Positions 1 through 4,916 of a stretch of DNA of 6,777 nt are shown here, piece after piece (the first letter of the stretch is position 1; every line of letters begins with the position of its first letter). The position numbers were made by a program, and so were the translations under genes. Location: positions 1 to 6,777 of the forward strand of contig CAMJAO010000118.1 in assembly GCA_946403615.1 (NCBI GenBank). Direction: 5' to 3'. This stretch comes from an uncultured Prevotellaceae bacterium. Lineage in GTDB: Bacteria > Bacteroidota > Bacteroidia > Bacteroidales > Bacteroidaceae. The notes below the pieces were generated by a model. It saw nothing but the letters and a program-made list of their open reading frames with translations, searched no databases and had not been told where the DNA came from.

Positions 1-774
1 ATCTACGAGCGTGTCACCAAGGCTCATCCCGAAATTGTCATCGTAGGTACGGCCGGTCCTGGTTCACACCCCGGCAACCCCGACTTCGAGACGGGTTGGA
101 AAGTGGCTGAGGAAGTGGGACTCCCCATCCTCGATGAGCACTACTACGAACCGCGCGACTTTTTCCTCAAAACACGTCAATACGACAATTATCCCCGCGA
201 CCGCAAGACAAAGGTCTATCTGGGTGAATATGCCGCCAAGGACAAAAAACTTATCGACGCTCTGGCTGAGGGACTCTATCTGCTCCATGTCGAGAAAAAC
301 GGCGATGTGGTCTGCATGACTTCTTATGCGCCCCTCTTCGCACGCCGCGACAACACCAACTGGAACCCCGACCTCATCTACTTCGACAATGAGCGTCCCT
401 ATCTCACCTGCTCTTACTATGTGCAGCAGATGTTCGGCAAATCAGCAGGTAACTATTACTATGGCGACTGTGTTAAAATCGACGGGGCTACCAACTTGCA
501 AGGACAGTCGGTGGTGCTCAACACCAAAACACGCCAACTCTTTGTCAAAATCTGTAATGCCAGCGACGAAGCCAAAAAGGCAAACATCGACCTCTCACGC
601 TTCAAGGGAATGAAGTCGCAGGCTGTCAAGACCGTCATCTCTGGTCAGGCTCAGGACGAGAACAACTACGACGCGCAGCCCATCCAACCCAAGGAGGAAA
701 GCATCAAGGCAAGCAAGAAAATGACCCTCGACATCGCGCCGTATTCATTTACCATGCTTCAAATCAACCTATAA
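1..774 (+). CDS. GH51 alpha-L-arabinofuranosidase, C-terminal part (5' end outside window)
   Basis: The reading frame is open from the first base and ends in TAA at 772-774, giving 257 residues of a larger protein. It resembles the C-terminal part of GH51 alpha-L-arabinofuranosidases of the type shared by plants and Bacteroidetes. Visible motifs are DEHYY (fragment residues 45-49), then VYLGEYAA, whose Glu at fragment residue 76 matches the family's catalytic nucleophile. Next comes the block EKNGDVVCMTSYAPLF followed by NWNPDLIYF, then SYYVQQMFG and a beta-rich C-terminal domain. The enzyme class removes terminal arabinofuranosyl groups from arabinoxylan or arabinan, normally in the periplasm or outside the cell. 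The acid/base Glu and any signal peptide lie upstream of the window. The xylanase gene begins 37 bp after the stop, so an arabinoxylan role in one operon is likely. The family call is firm; the exact substrate is inferred. Confidence 0.88.
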   Translation: MYERVTKAHPEIVIVGTAGPGSHPGNPDFETGWKVAEEVGLPILDEHYYEPRDFFLKTRQYDNYPRDRKTKVYLGEYAAKDKKLIDALAEGLYLLHVEKNGDVVCMTSYAPLFARRDNTNWNPDLIYFDNERPYLTCSYYVQQMFGKSAGNYYYGDCVKIDGATNLQGQSVVLNTKTRQLFVKICNASDEAKKANIDLSRFKGMKSQAVKTVISGQAQDENNYDAQPIQPKEESIKASKKMTLDIAPYSFTMLQINL

Positions 775-811
775 AAACATTCATTTTCAAAACTGCTATC
801 GATTCATCAAA

Positions 812-3451
812 ATGAAACGTACATTATTACTGTTTTTTGCTGCGGGATTGCTCACTGTGAGTGCCCAAGCGCAGTTGTCAAAAAACCCAGACAAATTTCT
901 GGGAAACATTACCACAAGGGGACAAGTAGATTACGGTAACGAGCCGTATTATACCTTGTGGAATCAAATCACACCCGAGAACGAGTCCAAATGGGATGCG
1001 TGTGAACCCCAACGCGGTGTTTTCACTTTCGGAGGTGCAGATAGGGCTTTCGATTATGCAAAGCAACATGGCTTCACCTACAAATTCCATACACTGATTT
1101 GGGGTGGTCAGTATCCAAGATGGATGAATGACATATCCACCAGTGAGCAGACTGTGGCCATTGAGGAGTGGTTCGACGGGGTCAAGGCGCATTATCCTGA
1201 CCTGCCCATGATCGACGTGGTCAACGAGGCTGTGGCGGGTCATAATCCCGCTCCCTATAAGAATGCGCTCGGAGGTGACGGTGTCACCGGTTATGATTGG
1301 ATTATCAAGGCATTTGAAATGGCGCATGAGCGTTGGCCGGATGCCATCCTCATCTACAATGATTACAACACTTTCCGTTGGCAAAAAGATCAGTTCATTG
1401 ACCTTGTCAAGACATTGCGCGACGCCGGTGCGCCCATCGACGCTTACGGATGTCAGTCGCACGACCTCACCGACATCTCTTTCGAGGAATTTACTGCCGC
1501 GTGTGATGAGATTCAACGCGAGTTGAAGATGCCGATGTACAGCACCGAATATGATATCGGTACCACCGACGATGCCCAGCAAGAGCAGCAGTATCAAACC
1601 CAGATTCCTTATATGTGGGAGAAGGACTACTGTGCCGGCATTACCCTCTGGGGATATATCTATGGCGCCACATGGACTACCGACGGTAACTCAGGTCTCA
1701 TCAAAGATGGCGAGGACCGTCCTGCGATGACGTGGTTGCGTCAATACATGGCGAGCGAAAAAGCCCAAAAAGCAAAGAGCCCATTCCCCGGCATGGTCAA
1801 GGAGTCTTCCACGTATGTAAAATGCTGGCCCATCAAAGCCACTGTCAATGAGCCTGTGACAATCAGCGGAAAAGCCAGACTGAAGACGAAGACGATTTCC
1901 CGCATTGATGTGTATATCGACGGCACTCTCAGCAAGTCGTTCACTACCAATAACTTTGAGTTTGCTTATACCCCCGATCATACAGGACGCTACAATGTCA
2001 AGACCGTGGTCACCGCCACTGACGGCTCTACCTATGAGCGCATGTCTGGCTTCAATACCTTCCCGCCGCGTACTCCCTACAACGGTGTCGCCGAATTGCC
2101 TGGAACGCTTGAGGCCGAGGACTTTGACCAGGGCGCTGAGGGCATCTCTTACCACGACAGTGACAATCAGGACGAGGGTAAGGTCAACTATCGTTCCGAT
2201 GAAGGCTGCGGCGTGGATATAGTCAGAGGCAACAACAGTTACGCTATCGGTTATACCAGTAGTGGCGAATGGCTGGAATACACGGTCAATGTGAAAGAGG
2301 CTGGTGTCTATGAATATGACGCATTCGTCTCTTCAGGTGCCACCAATTCCTCGTTCAACTTGTCGCTCAACGAGAACGGCTCGCTTGTGGCTCTTACCAA
2401 CAACATCGTCATTCCATGTCTGCAACAGAACAACTGGGATGTCTACAGCACTATGCACGGACGTTTGCTCATACCGCTCGAGGCAGGAGAGCACATCTTC
2501 CGCATCAACATCACGGGCAGCAGTTGTAACATCGACAAACTGGTGTTCAACTGCATCGAGGTGGACGACAACATCAATATCGCTGTCTCTTCCAATCCCA
2601 ACCCGGGTGTGATCTCAGAGAACGCTACAATACATGTGGATGCTTCATCATCGACAGCATCGATTTCAAAGGTAATGCTCTATCGTGACGATGTGCTTGT
2701 GACGACATTCACTAGCCAGCCTTACGACTATTCCTATGTCCCGAATCAGAAAGGTACCTTCAAATTCAACGCTGTCGCTGTTGATAACAAAGGTAAGTAT
2801 TCAAAAGTGGCTGAATATCAATTTGTTGTTAACAACAAACGCATACCTCATAAAGGCACTGCCACTTTGCCTGGCATGATTGAGGTGGAAGACTTTGATT
2901 CAGGTGGTGAGAATTTCACATACCATGATTCAGACGCTGAAGACGAGGGCAATACTCGCTATCGCAACGACAACGGAGGCGTGGATATCGTGACCGGTAA
3001 TAACAGTTATGCGCTTGGATATACTGCCGCTGGCGAATGGACCGAATACACTGTCAATGTGACAAAGGCCGGATTGTACAATTATGAGGCTTACGTGTCA
3101 TCTGGACTCGACGGTTCAGGATTCAGTCTCGCACTCGTTCAGAACGGAACGTTGGTGCCGCTGGCCAGAATCAATGTGCCGAAAACAGGCGAAGGTTCAT
3201 GGGACACCTATAAGGCTGTGATGGGCACCTTCACCAATGAGATTCCCGAAGGACAGCAAATCATCCGTCTTACCATCAACAATCCCTATTGCAACATCGA
3301 CAAGGTGCTGTTCTACCATACATCGGGCATCAACCAACTGACAAATGACGATGTCACCTCTTCTCCCACATATAATATCATGGGTGTCAAGGTGAACGAC
3401 AACTACAAGGGCATCGTCATCAAGAACGGTAAGAAATTTATCCGCAAATAA
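812..3451 (+). CDS. Secreted GH10 endo-beta-1,4-xylanase with two Ig-like/CBM6 modules
   Basis: This 879-residue enzyme should hydrolyse internal beta-1,4 bonds of xylan. Residues 1-20 form a Sec signal peptide with likely cleavage SAQA|QL. The GH10 barrel spans about 22-318. Its active-site set is nearly complete: K60 in ENESKW, H93, W97, Q100, N138 and acid/base E139 in DVVNEA, Q215/H217 in CQSHD, nucleophile E246 in STEYDI, and W280/W288 in LWGYIYGATW. The usual His after W97 is Gly98. An Ig-like domain (about 325-420), a CBM6 (about 429-579), a second Ig-like domain (about 583-680) and a second CBM6 (about 686-835) follow. Both CBM6 copies keep the EAEDF/EVEDF, YHDSD, GVDIV, GEW-EYTVNV and CNIDK motifs. 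The last 44 residues contain YNIMGVKV and end in KNGKKFIRK, like short Bacteroidetes C-terminal sorting-type tails. ATG 812 is chosen because the signal peptide follows it directly. No promoter is seen in the 37-bp gap to the GH51 gene. Confidence 0.95.
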   Translation: MKRTLLLFFAAGLLTVSAQAQLSKNPDKFLGNITTRGQVDYGNEPYYTLWNQITPENESKWDACEPQRGVFTFGGADRAFDYAKQHGFTYKFHTLIWGGQYPRWMNDISTSEQTVAIEEWFDGVKAHYPDLPMIDVVNEAVAGHNPAPYKNALGGDGVTGYDWIIKAFEMAHERWPDAILIYNDYNTFRWQKDQFIDLVKTLRDAGAPIDAYGCQSHDLTDISFEEFTAACDEIQRELKMPMYSTEYDIGTTDDAQQEQQYQTQIPYMWEKDYCAGITLWGYIYGATWTTDGNSGLIKDGEDRPAMTWLRQYMASEKAQKAKSPFPGMVKESSTYVKCWPIKATVNEPVTISGKARLKTKTISRIDVYIDGTLSKSFTTNNFEFAYTPDHTGRYNVKTVVTATDGSTYERMSGFNTFPPRTPYNGVAELPGTLEAEDFDQGAEGISYHDSDNQDEGKVNYRSDEGCGVDIVRGNNSYAIGYTSSGEWLEYTVNVKEAGVYEYDAFVSSGATNSSFNLSLNENGSLVALTNNIVIPCLQQNNWDVYSTMHGRLLIPLEAGEHIFRINITGSSCNIDKLVFNCIEVDDNINIAVSSNPNPGVISENATIHVDASSSTASISKVMLYRDDVLVTTFTSQPYDYSYVPNQKGTFKFNAVAVDNKGKYSKVAEYQFVVNNKRIPHKGTATLPGMIEVEDFDSGGENFTYHDSDAEDEGNTRYRNDNGGVDIVTGNNSYALGYTAAGEWTEYTVNVTKAGLYNYEAYVSSGLDGSGFSLALVQNGTLVPLARINVPKTGEGSWDTYKAVMGTFTNEIPEGQQIIRLTINNPYCNIDKVLFYHTSGINQLTNDDVTSSPTYNIMGVKVNDNYKGIVIKNGKKFIRK

Positions 3452-3479
3452 CATCACAAGACAGTGATTCTCATGATAA

Positions 3480-3510
3480 GCAGAGGTGCGATGGCGCCTC
3501 TGCTTTTTTT
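3480..3510 (+). terminator. Intrinsic terminator after the xylanase gene
   Basis: A 10-bp stem (3480-3489 pairing with 3494-3503, with one G-T wobble) encloses the tetraloop GATG and is followed directly by seven T (3504-3510). It begins 28 bp after the GH10 stop codon. It should end the GH51-GH10 transcript and insulate the lipoprotein gene from it. Confidence 0.9.
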
Positions 3511-3738
3511 GTTGAAAAAACTATCGTATGCCATTCCTGATGTCTCATCATGCATAGAATGCAGATGTAGGCATTTTTAGGTGAACTGAAGACTTTTGAT
3601 AAACTTTTTCATCGCGTTTTTGCCTTCTTTGCGACAGATATGGAGGGGGTGGCGGCACTTTGTCGCAATATTTATGAGATGTCTCAATAATCTGGAACAA
3701 AAAACACGGAAAAAAGTGGAGCCTATAGATTCACCCCA
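3511..3738. other. Gene-free stretch between the xylanase terminator and the lipoprotein promoter
   Basis: No convincing gene is seen on either strand. The only open frame overlapping it starts with TTG, has no family resemblance, and runs across the promoter into the insertion sequence. The stretch holds an 8-bp perfect inverted repeat (3629-3636 and 3661-3668) flanking a G-rich segment (3642-3655), listed separately. It is probably the upstream control region of the lipoprotein gene. Confidence 0.6.
3629..3668. repeat. Inverted repeat TTGCGACA...TGTCGCAA upstream of the lipoprotein promoter
   Basis: Two perfect 8-bp arms (3629-3636 and 3661-3668) are separated by 24 nt containing GGAGGGGGTGGCGG. 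The repeat lies about 70 bp upstream of the -7 element at 3739. It could be an operator for a dimeric regulator or a hairpin if transcribed. No T tract follows, so a terminator is unlikely. Function unknown. Confidence 0.4.
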
Positions 3739-3746
3739 TAACTTTG
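3739..3746 (+). promoter_or_regulatory. Bacteroidetes-type -7 promoter element (TAACTTTG), probable native promoter of the MACPF lipoprotein gene
   Basis: The octamer fits the TAnnTTTG -7 consensus of Bacteroidetes promoters exactly and is followed by CACA. The -33 region is weak: only GTGG at 3716-3719, 19 bp upstream, loosely resembles TTTG/TTGG. Transcription would start near 3753. With the insertion sequence removed, the transcript leads directly into the lipoprotein gene. Confidence 0.6.
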
Positions 3747-3781
3747 CACACAGAAATCAACACAAACAATGTATAACAACA

Positions 3782-3789
3782 AAAAAAAG
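3782..3789. repeat. Left target-site duplication of the insertion sequence (AAAAAAAG)
   Basis: This 8-bp sequence directly abuts the left inverted repeat and is repeated exactly at 4900-4907 directly after the right inverted repeat. Eight to nine bp is the usual duplication length for IS256-type elements. The A-rich sequence makes a chance match easier, but both copies abut the repeat ends precisely. Confidence 0.85.
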
Positions 3790-3818
3790 GGCATAAGGTT
3801 CAAATATTCACCTAAAAT
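3790..3818 (+). repeat. Left terminal inverted repeat of the insertion sequence
   Basis: This 29-bp repeat matches the reverse complement of 4871-4899 at every position except the fourth (A here, T in the right copy). It would be the transposase binding and cleavage site at the left end. Confidence 0.93.
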
Positions 3819-3820
3819 CG

Positions 3821-3848
3821 TTGTAATCGCCTGAAATACTTACCTTTG
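3821..3848 (+). promoter_or_regulatory. Internal promoter of the transposase gene (TTG-N17-TACCTTTG)
   Basis: TTG at 3821-3823 and TACCTTTG at 3841-3848 are separated by 17 bp, a good match to the Bacteroidetes -33/-7 pattern (TTG and TAnnTTTG). Transcription would start near 3855. The TTG that formally opens the transposase frame (3846-3848) is the end of this -7 element, so a transcript from here could not contain that codon. Confidence 0.7.
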
Positions 3849-4820
3849 CATCGTTTATTATATTATACGCATGAAAAATGGCAAAAAAAATGCCCAAAAT
3901 GTGGCGGTAACTCGGTCATCCGCAAGGGTATAAAAAACGGCAGCCAGTTATGGCTGTGTAAGGATTGCAACAGGTATTTCAGCGGACGTCGTTGGCCTTC
4001 TGACGTTGATGTTGTGAGCGTTTATTCATCAGGTCGGCCCACCGTGTCTGATTTGGCTGTCCGTTTTAAGGTTTCAGTCTCAACCATCAAGCGGAGGTTG
4101 AAGACGATGGGCATAGGGAAGATATCCTTGCAAGCGCACGAGGCCGTAGTTCTCATGGACACGACGTATTGGGGTCGTAATTTCGGGGTGGTGATTCTCA
4201 TGGACGCTTCAGACAGCCGTGTGCTGTGGTTCAAGTTCATCGGCAGCAAAGAACGGCTGGACGATTACCGTGAGGGCTTGGCGCATCTGGAAAAGTCCGG
4301 CCTGTCGGTTAAAGCCGTTGTGAGCGACGGCTTTACGGGCTTGAAAGGAATATTGTCAGGCACGCCATACCAACTGTGCCAGTTTCACCAACTTCAGCGC
4401 GTACGCCAGTTGCTGACCAGCAATCCGAAGTTACCCGCTTCGGTGGAGCTGAAGATAATAGCGTCGGCACTAACCACCTCCGATAAGGAGCTGTTCCGTG
4501 CCATGCTGGAGAGTTGGCACAACCGATGGAAGGATTTCCTCAAAGAAAAGACCATTGCAGACAACGGCAAGTCTTTCTATACACACAGGAGAACCAGAAG
4601 CGCGTATTACAGCCTCAAAATGCACTTGGACGCGCTTTTCACTTATCAGGATTTCCCTGGCGGATCTGTGCCGAATACCAATAACGCCCTTGAGGCGCTC
4701 AACTCTGTCATCAAGACAAAGCTCAGGAACCACAGAGGGATTTCCATCAGGAGAAGAATGGTGCTGCTAGCAAACTTATTGAGGCAGTACAAGCCCGACA
4801 AACAAAGGACTAATCAATGA
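3846..4820 (+). CDS. Zinc-ribbon DDE transposase of IS256-like type; start codon uncertain, possible N-terminal frameshift
   Basis: The maximal frame encodes 324 residues. It has an N-terminal zinc ribbon (C16, C19, C38, C41), a helix-turn-helix region (about 65-90), and a DDE catalytic domain with D105 in LMDTTYW, D161 in VSDGF and E283 in NNALEALNS. The CQFH motif at 178-181 resembles the C-x-x-H of IS256-type enzymes. It would cut and join the element's ends. The start is problematic. The only in-frame start codon ahead of the zinc ribbon is TTG at 3846, which lies inside the -7 promoter element. The two plausible ATGs (3871 and 3878) are each in a different frame and both lead into eight A (3883-3890). 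One extra A from the first ATG, or one fewer from the second, joins them to the zinc-ribbon frame. The gene may use slippage, or it may carry a frameshift mutation. From the zinc ribbon onward the domain appears intact. Confidence 0.9.
   Translation: MHRLLYYTHEKWQKKCPKCGGNSVIRKGIKNGSQLWLCKDCNRYFSGRRWPSDVDVVSVYSSGRPTVSDLAVRFKVSVSTIKRRLKTMGIGKISLQAHEAVVLMDTTYWGRNFGVVILMDASDSRVLWFKFIGSKERLDDYREGLAHLEKSGLSVKAVVSDGFTGLKGILSGTPYQLCQFHQLQRVRQLLTSNPKLPASVELKIIASALTTSDKELFRAMLESWHNRWKDFLKEKTIADNGKSFYTHRRTRSAYYSLKMHLDALFTYQDFPGGSVPNTNNALEALNSVIKTKLRNHRGISIRRRMVLLANLLRQYKPDKQRTNQ
3883..3890 (+). other. A8 homopolymer, candidate slippage site at the start of the transposase gene
   Basis: Eight consecutive A follow ATG 3871 (M-K-N-G-K-K) and ATG 3878 (M-A-K-K). 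They immediately precede the TGC codon for the first zinc-ribbon cysteine. A net gain of one A gives MKNGKKKCPKC; a net loss of one gives MAKKCPKC. Homopolymers of this length support transcriptional slippage in some insertion sequences, and they are also common sites of mutation or sequencing error. Confidence 0.45.
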
Positions 4821-4824
4821 TTAC

Positions 4825-4845
4825 AGGTGAATAAATGAGCCTTAA
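4825..4845 (+). repeat. Subterminal near-copy of the right terminal repeat
   Basis: These 21 bases match 4876-4896 of the right inverted repeat at 18 of 21 positions in the same orientation, offset by 51 bp. The left end has no comparable second copy, so the element is asymmetric. A role as an accessory transposase-binding site is inference. Confidence 0.6.
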
Positions 4846-4874
4846 TTGAAATAATCAACAATTAAGGCTCATTT
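4833..4874 (+). terminator. Hairpin at the right end of the insertion sequence, possible transposase terminator
   Basis: A perfect 16-bp stem (4833-4848 pairing with 4859-4874) encloses a 10-nt loop. It starts 13 bp after the transposase stop codon. The base of the 3' arm is ATTT and only one further T follows (4875), so it is a weak intrinsic terminator in U-tract terms despite the long stem. The 3' arm overlaps the first four bases of the right inverted repeat. If it terminates, it would reduce read-through into the lipoprotein gene. Confidence 0.55.
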
Positions 4875-4899
4875 TAGGTGAATATTTGAACCTTAAGCC
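4871..4899 (-). repeat. Right terminal inverted repeat of the insertion sequence
   Basis: This is the reverse-complement partner of 3790-3818, matching at 28 of 29 positions. It ends directly at the right target duplication. On the + strand it contains AATATTTG (4881-4888), one mismatch from the TAnnTTTG -7 element and pointing towards the lipoprotein gene. Confidence 0.93.
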
Positions 4900-4907
4900 A
4901 AAAAAAG
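4900..4907. repeat. Right target-site duplication of the insertion sequence (AAAAAAAG)
   Basis: Exact 8-bp copy of 3782-3789, directly adjoining the end of the right inverted repeat and 9 bp before the lipoprotein ATG at 4917. Confidence 0.85.
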
Positions 4908-4916
4908 ACAAAAAAC

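Larger units (their letters stand above)
3790..4899 (+). mobile_element. Complete IS256-like (IS1249-type) insertion sequence, 1110 bp
   Basis: The element is bounded by 29-bp terminal inverted repeats (3790-3818 and 4871-4899) that match at 28 of 29 positions and begin with GG. An 8-bp direct target duplication flanks it. It carries one DDE transposase gene on the + strand, preceded by its own Bacteroidetes-type promoter. It is inserted between the TAACTTTG promoter at 3739 and the lipoprotein ORF at 4917. The near-identical ends and intact target duplication suggest a recent insertion. Family placement rests on the transposase (zinc ribbon, D-D-E, CQFH motif) and the duplication length; the subgroup name is from memory of similar proteins. 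Confidence 0.93.

Noticed and set aside
878..1597. 239-codon frame on the - strand inside the xylanase gene
   Set aside because: It is antisense to the conserved GH10 catalytic domain and shows no family features; a shadow of the real gene.
3574..3590. TTTTAGGTGAA resembling the inner part of the insertion sequence's terminal repeat
   Set aside because: Only about 11 bases match, and the rest of the repeat is absent, so it may be chance; not enough for a remnant element.
3642..3655. Possible two-layer G-quadruplex in the G-rich core
   Set aside because: Runs are mostly two G long; too weak to call as a structure by itself.
3596..3796. Open frame of 66 codons on the + strand starting with TTG
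   Set aside because: It spans the lipoprotein promoter and the left end of the insertion sequence, has a TTG start and no recognisable domain.
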